A stretch of 64,000 nt of DNA from Pseudomonas sp. HS6. Lineage in GTDB: Bacteria > Pseudomonadota > Gammaproteobacteria > Pseudomonadales > Pseudomonadaceae. The notes under the pieces are model-generated. The model was given only the letters and a program-made list of their open reading frames with translations. It was not told where the DNA came from and made no database searches. A program made the position numbers and the translations under genes. The stretch is taken from positions 1,488,001 through 1,552,000 of the forward strand of contig NZ_CP067412.1 in the NCBI RefSeq assembly GCF_023375815.1, in the 5' to 3' direction. Positions 18,051 to 25,355 of this stretch are shown one piece after another (within the stretch, counting starts at the first letter, position 1; each line of letters begins with the position of its first letter).

Positions 18051-18273
18051 ATTCCTGAAAGCACTATGACGTTGCAGCGCAGCCCGTTACAGATTCACCT
18101 GAACGCATAAAAACCGTATCAGGGCGCGGCAGATGGCCGCAGGCAGCGCTTCAATCTGATCCGCATAAATGAACAATTCCTGAGCCTGTTTTGTTTCCGG
18201 TGGGGTTTCTACAGTGCAGCTCGTGCCAGACCGGGTGGCCTGGCAAGACTTTGCAACCGTGGAAGAACTGACC

Positions 18274-19701
18274 ATGAGCACAGCAACAATCGGACAGGCT
18301 TATAACTACAAGGTCGTCCGCCAATTCGTCATCGCGACTGTTTTCTGGGGCGTCGTGGGCATGGCGATGGGGGTATGGATCGCCTCGCAACTGGTATGGC
18401 CGGACATGAATCTGGACTTGCCGTGGACCACCTTCGGCCGCTTGCGACCGTTGCACACCAGCCTGGTGATTTTCGGTTTCGCCGGCAGCGCGCAATTTGC
18501 CGCCAGTTACTACGCGGTGCAGCGGACCTGCCAGGTGCGGCTGTACTCGGACAAGCTCGCAGCCTTCACTTTCTGGGGCTGGCAATCGGTGATCGTGATC
18601 ATGCTGGTCACTCTGCCGATGGGTTACACCACCACCAAGGAATACGCCGAGATCGAATTCTCCGGCGCGGTGTGGATGGCGGTGGTCTGGGTCGCGTATG
18701 CCGTGGTGTTCTTCACCACCGTGGTACAGCGCAAGACCAAACACATCTACGTCGGCAACTGGTTCTTCGGCGCGTTCATCCTGGTGATCGCCATGCTGCA
18801 CGTGGTCAATCACCTGTCGATTCCGGTGGACTGGTTCAAGTCCTATCCGGTGTATTCCGGCGCCACCGACGCCATGGTGCAGTGGTGGTACGGGCACAAC
18901 GCGGTGGGGTTCTTCCTGACCACCGGGTTCCTCGGGATGATGTATTACTTCGTGCCGAAACAGGTCAATCGGCCGGTGTATTCGTACCGGTTGTCGATCG
19001 TGCATTTCTGGGCGCTGATCACCCTGTACATCTGGGCCGGCCCGCACCATTTGCACTACACCGCGCTGCCGGACTGGGCGCAGTCATTGGGCATGGCGAT
19101 GTCACTGATCCTGCTGGCACCGAGCTGGGGCGGGATGATCAACGGGATGATGACTTTGTCCGGCGCCTGGCATCAGTTGCGCACTGACCCGATCCTGCGC
19201 TTCCTGGTCTTGTCGCTGGCGTTCTACGGCATGTCGACCTTCGAAGGCCCGATGATGGCAATCAAGACCGTCAACGCCCTCTCCCACTACACCGACTGGA
19301 CCATCGGCCACGTACACGCTGGCGCTCTCGGCTGGGTGGCGATGATCACCTTCGGCGCGACCTATCACATGGTGCCCAAGGTCTTCGGCCGCGAACGGAT
19401 GCACAGCACGCCGCTGATCAACCTGCACTTCTGGCTGGCGACCATCGGCACGGTGCTGTACATCGCCTCGATGTGGGTCAACGGGATTACCCAGGGCCTG
19501 ATGTGGCGGGCGATCAACGAAGACGGCACGCTGACCTATTCGTTCGTCGAGGCGCTGCAGGCCAGTCATCCGGGGTTTGTGGTGCGCTTTGCCGGCGGGG
19601 TGTTCTTCCTGACGGGCATGCTCTTGATGGCCTACAACGTGTGGCGCACGGTGCGAGTGGCGGATGTTGCGATTGCCCACCGTGAAGCGCAGATCGCTTG
19701 A
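18274..19701 (+). CDS. ccoN: Orphan cbb3 cytochrome oxidase subunit I (CcoN4-like)
   Basis: 475 residues from the ATG at 18274. It has about 12 membrane helices and the heme/copper histidines expected of CcoN: '[11 protein letters not shown]', '[11 protein letters not shown]', 'PHHLHY' and '[10 protein letters not shown]'. No ccoO, ccoQ or ccoP follows, so it is an orphan catalytic subunit that must assemble with subunits encoded elsewhere. In P. aeruginosa the orphan CcoN4 (PA4133), beside a siroheme reductase, is induced by and helps tolerate cyanide. I saw no convincing Anr/Fnr box (TTGAT-N4-ATCAA) in the 220 bases upstream. Confidence 0.92.
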   Translation: MSTATIGQAYNYKVVRQFVIATVFWGVVGMAMGVWIASQLVWPDMNLDLPWTTFGRLRPLHTSLVIFGFAGSAQFAASYYAVQRTCQVRLYSDKLAAFTFWGWQSVIVIMLVTLPMGYTTTKEYAEIEFSGAVWMAVVWVAYAVVFFTTVVQRKTKHIYVGNWFFGAFILVIAMLHVVNHLSIPVDWFKSYPVYSGATDAMVQWWYGHNAVGFFLTTGFLGMMYYFVPKQVNRPVYSYRLSIVHFWALITLYIWAGPHHLHYTALPDWAQSLGMAMSLILLAPSWGGMINGMMTLSGAWHQLRTDPILRFLVLSLAFYGMSTFEGPMMAIKTVNALSHYTDWTIGHVHAGALGWVAMITFGATYHMVPKVFGRERMHSTPLINLHFWLATIGTVLYIASMWVNGITQGLMWRAINEDGTLTYSFVEALQASHPGFVVRFAGGVFFLTGMLLMAYNVWRTVRVADVAIAHREAQIA

Positions 19702-19716
19702 TCAAGGGAGCCGGTC

Positions 19717-19938
19717 ATGTTCGATATCGTTTTGAATGTGTTGGGCGTACTGTTTCTGTGGTTGTCGGTGGAGTACTGCTTGCGCCACGAAACGGCTGAG
19801 AGCCTGGATGATGCGAGTCTGACGCCGTTTGCGGATGATCCGGAGGTGGCGCGGCGGGTTGAGTTGGCTACGGGCAAGACTGTGAAGGCGGTGGCGCCGG
19901 AGGTGGCGAAGCCGGGGTGGGTCAATCTTGAGATGTGA
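19717..19938 (+). CDS. Small single-span membrane protein after ccoN
   Basis: 73 residues, starting 15 bases after the ccoN stop with 'aagggagccggtc' as ribosome site. One membrane helix lies at about 4-20 (IVLNVLGVLFLWLSVEY), then an acidic to neutral tail. Position and size recall CcoQ-like or PA4134-like proteins, so it may be an accessory subunit of the orphan CcoN. No direct homology is claimed. Confidence 0.75.
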   Translation: MFDIVLNVLGVLFLWLSVEYCLRHETAESLDDASLTPFADDPEVARRVELATGKTVKAVAPEVAKPGWVNLEM

Positions 19939-19957
19939 GGTGTGTCAGCCGAGCGGC

Positions 19958-20245
19958 CCTCACCCTAACCCTCTCCCGGAGGGAGAGGGGACTGACCGAG
20001 TTGCTCTTTCGAGTTACGCCGACCTGAAATGTCGAGCCGAACTCAAGCGCTGAAAAGCCCCGATCTGATCCCTTTCCGTCGAACTCAATATTGAAAACAA
20101 CAAAAATCTGCTCCCTTTTCCCCCTAGCTCTGGTTTGAAAACAACGCAGATCTGCTCCCTTTCCCCCCGAGCTCTGGTTTGAAAACAACGCAGATCTGCT
20201 CCCTTTCCCCCTCTCCCCTCTGGGGAGAGGGCTGGGGTGAGGGGT
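19958..20245. repeat. 'CTCTCCC' element with a tandem-repeat interior
   Basis: The left end (cctcaccctaaccctctccc then ggagggagagggg, from 19958) and the right end (ccctctcccctctggggaga then gggctggggtgagggg, to about 20245) are inverted copies like those of the element at 14497-14664. The interior is enlarged by tandem 44-base repeats. It fills the gap between convergent genes. Confidence 0.8.
20050..20217. repeat. 44-bp tandem repeat, three clear copies and one degenerate
   Basis: Copies start with ttgaaaacaac at 20091, 20135 and 20179, an exact period of 44. Each holds 'atctgctccctt' then a C-run and, in the first two, 'agctctgg'. A diverged copy starts at about 20050 (tgaaaagccccgatctgatc...). 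The repeats lie inside the CTCTCCC element. There are no variable spacers, so this is not a CRISPR array. Confidence 0.9.
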
Positions 20246-20256
20246 GGCTCTTGATC

Positions 20257-20748
20257 TTAGGTGCGGTCTCGAGGAATCAGGCTCTGCAGTTGCTGCGCAA
20301 GAAAATTCGCATCGAAGGCAAAGGTGTCGGGATCTTTCAACCCATTGGTCTTGCGCCACTGCCACTCCCCGCCCGGCAGCCCCACCAGCGAAATACTCCC
20401 GTAGCGCGCCGCCGTCAGCCCCATCACTGCCAACGAAATCTGCCCGCCACTGCCCATCACATCCGGCACGAACTCCACCGGTTTGCCGGCAATCAGGATG
20501 CTCAGCTTTTCAGTCTTGAAGGTCGATGTTTCCACGGGGATGCTCGGCCCGAACGCCACATACGCTTCGCGACTCACCTCCAGCAACCCCGGTGCCTGCA
20601 CCGGCTCCAGCCATTGCTGGATCTGCCCGAACAATTCGGTAATCCGTGTGGCCCAGGTCGCCGACTGTGTCTCGAACAATTGCTTCTTGTGCGCTTCGCT
20701 GTCGGCATAGTGGCGAAGCATTTCGCCCAGTTGCTGTACGTCGTCCAT
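20257..20748 (-). CDS. Unknown conserved-looking soluble protein, 163 residues
   Basis: 163 residues from the ATG at 20748, with AAGGAA seven bases upstream. It has no signal peptide or membrane segment. The N-terminal 60 residues look helical; the middle has 'VSREAYVAFGPSIPVETSTFKTEK' in pieces, and it ends 'LAQQLQSLIPRDRT'. I do not recognise the family. It stands alone between repeats and an acetyltransferase gene on the same strand 115 bases upstream. Confidence 0.7.
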   Translation of the reverse strand: MDDVQQLGEMLRHYADSEAHKKQLFETQSATWATRITELFGQIQQWLEPVQAPGLLEVSREAYVAFGPSIPVETSTFKTEKLSILIAGKPVEFVPDVMGSGGQISLAVMGLTAARYGSISLVGLPGGEWQWRKTNGLKDPDTFAFDANFLAQQLQSLIPRDRT

Positions 20749-20863
20749 TGCGGTGTTCCTTCAAGGAGCGGTGCTGCGGACTTTGAGCATGGCAGATGCC
20801 AAGGACGACCGTGCAAGTCATTTGCCTGCACGGCCGCCACTTCGGCCATGGACTGACAAAAGG

Positions 20864-21373
20864 TCAGCGCTTGCGCAGACGCGCCATGCTCAAGGTATCG
20901 ACCCATTGCCCGTCACGCACGGCGTAATCGCGAAACAGGCCCTCGTTTTCGAAGCCGAACTTGCGGTAGAGCCCGATGGCCGCCTCGTTGTCGGCGTACA
21001 CCGAAAGCTCGACCCGGTGCAGGTTCATCCAGTTGTCGGCAATGTCCAACGCTGCTGCCAACAGCTTCGAACCGACACCCTTGCCCTGCCACGCCACCGC
21101 AACGGCCATGCCGACACTGCCGGCATGACTGCGGCGAATTCGCGAAAAAGCCTCCAGCCCGAGATGCCCGATCACCGCACCTTGATGCAACACCACCAGT
21201 TTCACCATCCGTTCGTTTTCGGGCATCAGCCGTTGGCGCCAGATCTCGGCAGACTGAAACGGCATCTGCAACACCTGCCGGGTCACGGCCGGGTCGTTGT
21301 AAAGCGCGGTGACGCCTTCGACGTGGGACTCGCTGAAGCGTTCGAGGTGAATGGCGGGGTTGTGCTCAGGCAT
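20864..21373 (-). CDS. GNAT N-acetyltransferase, YhhY/AaaT-like
   Basis: 169 residues from the ATG at 21373, preceded by AGGAGGG. The acetyl-CoA loop is 'VAWQGKGVGSKLL' (V-x-x-x-x-G-x-G-x-G/A type), followed by 'VELSVYADNEAAIGLYRKFGFENEG', the usual GNAT C-terminal block, in two pieces. The order of features and phrases such as 'RRSHAG' and 'DNWMNLHRVELSVYADN' resemble E. coli YhhY (AaaT), an amino-acid N-acetyltransferase. Substrate here is an inference. Confidence 0.88.
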   Translation of the reverse strand: MPEHNPAIHLERFSESHVEGVTALYNDPAVTRQVLQMPFQSAEIWRQRLMPENERMVKLVVLHQGAVIGHLGLEAFSRIRRSHAGSVGMAVAVAWQGKGVGSKLLAAALDIADNWMNLHRVELSVYADNEAAIGLYRKFGFENEGLFRDYAVRDGQWVDTLSMARLRKR

Positions 21374-21544
21374 GAAAGATCCCTCCTGGATCAGTGCGTG
21401 GCCGGTCACTGTAAACCGCCTCTTCACGGATTCGCCATGCCTGTTTAATGCTGTTGACCGAAACGTCCGGCAAGCCACAACGGCTTGCGCCATTGCCTAC
21501 GCATCCGCCAGAATCCGCCGGCTTGTGCGCCTTGGGGGCCGGCT

Positions 21545-21753
21545 CTATCGTTTCCGGGTCGCTGATGAATCAGTGATCGGGTCTCGCAGCCCGCGATTTC
21601 TAGACGCACAACACCCTCCAGTTTTATGGCGGCTGTACGTGGGAGACCCTCGGGTCTGCCGGTTCTAGAGTCCCGGTCTGCGACCCGCGTATAGCTGCCA
21701 CCCCTTCGTATCGCAGCGAATCGTGGCGGCTCCATGACTCTGGAGATTCAATC
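21545..21753 (+). promoter_or_regulatory. Structured leader before the DUF6124 gene
   Basis: The 380-base gap before the DUF6124 gene holds several inverted repeats. 'agaccc tc gggtct' lies at 21644-21657. A nine-pair stem 21693-21701 / 21723-21731 (agctgccac with gtggcggct, one G-U) encloses an inner 'ttcg...cgaa'. A long-range pair links 'cgggtctcgcag' (21578-21589) with 'ctgcgacccg' (21678-21687). The last stem ends nine bases before the ribosome site ctggag (21740-21745). I recall similar leaders before DUF6124/DUF3077 genes in other pseudomonads. It looks like a cis-acting RNA; the ligand or regulator is unknown. The remainder of the gap (21374-21544) shows nothing I can name. Confidence 0.45.
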
Positions 21754-22125
21754 ATGATCAAACCAACGCCAAACCCACCCGAAACCGACCCGACCTCGCC
21801 CTACGAAACCCTCGACTCCAAGAAATTCCACGAAGCCGCCGACCGCGCCCTCGATCACTACCTCAATCCGTTCCACCCCAGAAAACCGCTGCTCAAACCC
21901 AACACCCGCTACCTCATCGCCCCCGGCATCCCCAACGAAGAACTGCTGGCCGACGCCTGCGAAACCCTGACCTCCGCCAAAACCATGGCCAGCGATTTCG
22001 CCGGGATGATCGATGCGCCGCAGCGGCATGTGCTGCTGGGCATCGGGCAACTGATCATGCTGGCGGAGCTGGCGGTGAATCGGGTGCTGGATAACCAGGA
22101 CGTGGCGGCAGAGCCTCGGCCCTGA
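21754..22125 (+). CDS. DUF6124 family protein
   Basis: 123 residues with 'ctggagattcaatc' before the ATG. The N-terminus 'IKPTPNPPETDPTSPYETLDSKK' (here given in part) and 'AADRALDHYL' are typical of DUF6124 proteins, which are short, abundant and often multi-copy in fluorescent pseudomonads. A predicted helical C-terminus carries 'LLGIGQLIMLAELAVNRVLD'. No function is established. It stands as a single gene between a structured leader and a terminator hairpin. Confidence 0.9.
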   Translation: MIKPTPNPPETDPTSPYETLDSKKFHEAADRALDHYLNPFHPRKPLLKPNTRYLIAPGIPNEELLADACETLTSAKTMASDFAGMIDAPQRHVLLGIGQLIMLAELAVNRVLDNQDVAAEPRP

Positions 22126-22137
22126 GTGATGAAACCA

Positions 22138-22160
22138 AAACGGCCCTGCATGGGCCGTTT
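22138..22160 (+). terminator. Terminator hairpin after DUF6124 gene
   Basis: 'aaacggccctgcatgggccgttt' is a near-perfect hairpin with A/T flanks, 13 bases after the stop. The convergent LysR gene ends 50 bases further, so it may work both ways. Confidence 0.75.
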
Positions 22161-22168
22161 CGTTCGAT

Positions 22169-22193
22169 CGCTCCCACGCTCTGCGTGGGAATG
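22169..22193. repeat. Short REP-like hairpin
   Basis: 'cgctcccacgctctgcgtgg' plus 'gaatg' is a compact hairpin of the common pseudomonad 'cgctcccacgc' type, between convergent genes. Confidence 0.6.
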
Positions 22194-22209
22194 ATCTCAA
22201 CCTACGTGG

Positions 22210-23187
22210 TTATTCGAACCACTCCTGTCGTTCATTGAACGTACGCTGAATCAACTCAACCAACACCTGCACCTCACCGACACTCTGCGATTCTCGGTTC
22301 ACCGCCAACCACGCCTGCAACCGCATCGCCTCGTCAAACAACCCCGGCAACGCCACCAACCCGCGATCGAACCGGCTCATGTACATCGGCAGCAAACCAA
22401 TGCATGCGCTGCACCGGATCATCTCCAGCATCAGCTCGTAGGACTGCATCTGCACCACCCCGGCCAAGCGCTGTTCGACCAGTTCATTCCACGGCCGGAA
22501 GCTGTCGATCTGCCGATCATGCTGCCATTGCACCAGCATGAAATCGGCAAGGTCGTCCGGACTTTCCGGGCGTGCAGTCACGCGGGAATAACGTTTGGCA
22601 ATGTGTGGCTGATACTCCAGTTGCGCGAGGCGTTGCGGTTCGCTGGTGGCGAAGGTCGGGCCCGGATGCGGGGTTTCGCCGTGGGCGAGCCAGAGCACGA
22701 TGTCGGCGCTGACGGCGCGCAGGGCCAGTTCGCTGTCGAGGGCGATGATCTCCAGGCGCACGCTGGCGTTGCGGCGCAGCAGTGCGATGAGGTCGCGGCC
22801 GAGGATGTCGTGCAGGATCGATTCGGCGACGGCCAGCCTGATCAAGGGCTGCTCGATCACCGGGAGTTTGCGTTCGTTGGCCAACGCGATCAGTTGCGCC
22901 TGCAATTGCTGGCCTTCGCGGGTCAGGCTGAGGGCGCTGCCCTGAAAGCTGAACAGCGCGCATTGCAGTTGCTGTTCGAGCTGCGCCAGTTGTTTGCGCA
23001 GCAAAGTCGAGCGCACGTTGAGGCTGCGGGCGGCCTGCATGAAGCAGCCGCAACGGGCGCTGACCAGAAAGTATTGCGCGACGTCGCCGTCGAGGGTCGC
23101 CGCTTGCGCCAGCCAGGGTTCGTCCTTGTCCTGGGGCCAGCGGAAATCGGCGCTGCTCTGTCGTGCTGCGGGTTCGGTGAATGACAT
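22210..23187 (-). CDS. LysR family transcriptional regulator
   Basis: 325 residues from the ATG at 23187, with AGGGAG eight bases before it; longer in-frame starts to 23226 lack such a site. The helix-turn-helix is shifted to residues about 38-95 by an N-terminal extension: 'YFLVSARCGCFMQAARSLNV...LRKQLAQLEQQL' in pieces, then 'LSLTREGQQL'. The rest is a LysR substrate-binding fold. It is not beside an obvious divergent target; the upstream neighbour is the end of the ppiC operon. Its effector cannot be predicted. Confidence 0.85.
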   Translation of the reverse strand: MSFTEPAARQSSADFRWPQDKDEPWLAQAATLDGDVAQYFLVSARCGCFMQAARSLNVRSTLLRKQLAQLEQQLQCALFSFQGSALSLTREGQQLQAQLIALANERKLPVIEQPLIRLAVAESILHDILGRDLIALLRRNASVRLEIIALDSELALRAVSADIVLWLAHGETPHPGPTFATSEPQRLAQLEYQPHIAKRYSRVTARPESPDDLADFMLVQWQHDRQIDSFRPWNELVEQRLAGVVQMQSYELMLEMIRCSACIGLLPMYMSRFDRGLVALPGLFDEAMRLQAWLAVNRESQSVGEVQVLVELIQRTFNERQEWFE

Positions 23188-23231
23188 CGATGACTCCCTG
23201 TCGATCTTTGTTGTTTGCCTTTGCACACATT

Positions 23232-23249
23232 CCCTGTGGGAGCTGCGGT
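23232..23249. repeat. Single REP half-site
   Basis: 'ccctgtgggagctgcggt' matches the outer part of the REP units in this window but has no partner nearby. It lies between the ppiC stop and the lysR start. Confidence 0.5.
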
Positions 23250-23258
23250 GGATCTGAA

Positions 23259-24206
23259 TTACAGCTTTTCCTCCAGCACCTTGTTGAGCTCGGCCCCGTC
23301 GATGCTCAGCGTTGCGGTGTTGAGCATGCCGTCCAGATAGGCCTGGGCGATCTGTTCCTGACGTTGTGCCCGCAAGGCCTGGGTCAGTTGATCTCGCAAC
23401 TCGTCAAGGGTCGCGGTGCGGGCCGGTTGTTGTTCGGTGAGTTTGATCACGTGGAAACCGGCGCTGCTTTGTACGGGATCGGAAACCGCGCCAACCTTGA
23501 GTCGCGCCACGGCGCCTCGCACTTCCGGCACCAATTGCTGCAACGGTTGCAGGCCAGTGTCACCGCCGCGCTCAGCAGTGAGCCGATCCTGGGAAAACTC
23601 TTTGGCCAACGCCGCGAATTCCGCTGGGGTCGACTGCGCTTTCTTGCTCAACTCCGCCGCCTGCTTGCGCACAGCTTCAAGATTCTGCGGCTCGTTCACC
23701 CCGAGGAAAATCTGGCTCACCCGATACAGCGCCGGTGTCTGCCAATTGGCCTTGCCCGCGTCATACGCCTGCTGCAACTCGGCAGCGCTCGGGTAATCCG
23801 CCGGTACTTTGCTCACCGACTGCAAATAGTCGCGGAACACGATCTGTTCGGTGGCCGCGCGGGTTTGCCGAACCACGTCCGGACGCTGTGCCCAGCCTTG
23901 GGCATCGGCCTGTTCCAGCACGGCTTTTTCAGCCAGGCGTGAACGAATCCAGCGCTCCAGCGCCTCACGATTGCCGCGCAACTGCTCGCGGGTCTGCGGT
24001 GGTACGGCCGCCAACAGTGCCTGCAATTCCTCAGGCGACACCTGCTGATTACCCAGCCGCGCCACCGCCGGCCCGGCATTCGCCGCGATCACCGGCGCCG
24101 GTTGCTGGGCGGCGACCGGGTCATTACCCGGCCGCACCACCAGCGCCACGGCCACCACCAACAGCGCCACCGCAGCGGCGCTGATTACCATGGCAGGTTT
24201 CGTCAC
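23259..24206 (-). CDS. Membrane-anchored PpiC/SurA-type peptidyl-prolyl isomerase
   Basis: 315 residues. The ATG overlaps the stop of the YbjN-like gene (ATGA at 24203-24206). A signal anchor lies at about 6-25 (VISAAAVALLVVAVALVV), so the rest is periplasmic. A SurA-like helical N-domain (about 50-145) precedes a parvulin domain (about 160-258): 'YRVSQIFLG', 'FAALAKEFSQD', 'GGDTG' and 'SSAGFHVIKL'. Such proteins chaperone outer-membrane or secreted proteins. As the last gene of an operon with a TpsB transporter and a porin, it is probably a dedicated folding factor for them. Confidence 0.88.
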   Translation of the reverse strand: MTKPAMVISAAAVALLVVAVALVVRPGNDPVAAQQPAPVIAANAGPAVARLGNQQVSPEELQALLAAVPPQTREQLRGNREALERWIRSRLAEKAVLEQADAQGWAQRPDVVRQTRAATEQIVFRDYLQSVSKVPADYPSAAELQQAYDAGKANWQTPALYRVSQIFLGVNEPQNLEAVRKQAAELSKKAQSTPAEFAALAKEFSQDRLTAERGGDTGLQPLQQLVPEVRGAVARLKVGAVSDPVQSSAGFHVIKLTEQQPARTATLDELRDQLTQALRAQRQEQIAQAYLDGMLNTATLSIDGAELNKVLEEKL

Positions 24207-24679
24207 AGCGCGACTTCCTCTTGCTCGGTCACGGCTGCTTTGGCGGTTTGCACAGCGGCACTGTTTTGCGTGAAGTCACGCAGGTACACGATGAATTCCT
24301 GAAGCAGGCGATCCCACAATTCCAGGTTGCCGCGCAAGTAATCGTTGCTGACGCCAGCGGCCACCACCACGTCCATTTCCATCACCAGAAATTCGCCCTG
24401 CAACGACAACCGGGCAAACCGGCGGGTCGCGTTCCACTGTTCGGCCACACCGGCCGGCAACTCACCCTGCACGCGCAAGGCGCAGCTGAAAGTGAAGTCG
24501 ACGTAGCTGCCCTGCTCCGCCACCGCCGGATTGCCGAAACGCACGGCATAACCGATGCCCTGGCTGGCGCTGAGCAACTGGACGATGCCGTTTTGCTCGG
24601 TCTGGTTGACGCGATAACCGGCGGCTTGCAGCACGTCGGTCAGGGATTGCGGGGATACGTGGGAGATCAATTGAGTCAT
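24203..24679 (-). CDS. YbjN-like protein
   Basis: 158 residues with AAGGAAG upstream of the ATG. The fold resembles the YbjN family (type III secretion chaperone-like): an N-terminal 'LTDVLQAAGYRV', a central beta-stretch 'YVDFTFSCALRV', and a C-terminal amphipathic helix 'LWDRLLQEFIVYLRDF'. There is no signal peptide, so it is cytoplasmic. It lies between the coiled-coil gene and ppiC and overlaps the latter. A chaperone-like role in the operon's export function is inference only. Confidence 0.75.
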   Translation of the reverse strand: MTQLISHVSPQSLTDVLQAAGYRVNQTEQNGIVQLLSASQGIGYAVRFGNPAVAEQGSYVDFTFSCALRVQGELPAGVAEQWNATRRFARLSLQGEFLVMEMDVVVAAGVSNDYLRGNLELWDRLLQEFIVYLRDFTQNSAAVQTAKAAVTEQEEVAL

Positions 24680-24708
24680 TACTTCTTCCTTGTTTATGAG
24701 TCTTTTAA

Positions 24709-25338
24709 TCAGTGCGCGATCGCGGCTTGCGGCGCATCGAATTGAGTCTTGTACAGCTCATCGCCGAAGCCCTGAGCCAGTTCATCGAACTTGACCCGGG
24801 CGCTGCCGGCGAAGGGCTGGCGGATTTTCATCACCTCGGCCACATCGATGTTTTCGTAGGCGGTGAGAATCTGCTTGGCCACGCCGTACATCTGCTGATT
24901 CTTGACCGAACATTGCTGCACTTGTGTGTCACGTTCGGCCAATTGCGCTTGAAGCTTAGACCGTTCTGCCTCTTTGGCACGGGCCATGGCCAACAACTCG
25001 TCATAGGCCTTCTTGAACTTGCCGACCTGCTCGTTGCTGGCTGCCACCTGCGCCTGAGCCTGGCTGTGCAGACTGTCTTGCTGCCCGGCCAGTTGCTCGG
25101 CGACGCCTTTGGCCTTGGCCAGCTCAGCAGTCAACTGTTTGATTTGCGCCTGCGCAGCCTTGGCTTCGTTCTGCGCCGCCAGTTGCGCGGCGCTGGCTTG
25201 AGCCTGCTGGCTTTGCAGGGTTTGCAGCTGCTGGGTGGTGCTGCGCAACTGGGTGCGCAGGCGTTCCTCCATGCCTTCGGCGCTCGCCCCGGTGGCGATC
25301 AACATCCCGAGTCCAAGCCATAAAAAGCGGATTTTCAT
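24709..25338 (-). CDS. Periplasmic coiled-coil protein
   Basis: 209 residues. The signal peptide is about 1-20 (FLWLGLGMLIATGASA). Residues about 25-145 are an almost uninterrupted Gln/Ala-rich coiled coil (for example 'LQTLQSQQAQASAAQLAAQN'), followed by a short globular end with 'QQMYGVAKQIL' and 'IRQPFAGSARVKF'. It sits between porin and ybjN in the TonB/ExbBD/TpsB operon. It may span the periplasm or link complex parts, which is inferred from shape only. Confidence 0.82.
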   Translation of the reverse strand: MKIRFLWLGLGMLIATGASAEGMEERLRTQLRSTTQQLQTLQSQQAQASAAQLAAQNEAKAAQAQIKQLTAELAKAKGVAEQLAGQQDSLHSQAQAQVAASNEQVGKFKKAYDELLAMARAKEAERSKLQAQLAERDTQVQQCSVKNQQMYGVAKQILTAYENIDVAEVMKIRQPFAGSARVKFDELAQGFGDELYKTQFDAPQAAIAH

Positions 25339-25355
25339 AACCCTCTCCCGGCGCC

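Noticed and set aside
18051..18273. Anr/Fnr box upstream of ccoN
   Set aside because: Stretches such as 'ttcaatctgatcc' do not fit TTGAT-N4-ATCAA.
20050..20217. Possible CRISPR array
   Set aside because: The 44-base units are contiguous, with no variable spacers, and no cas genes are near.
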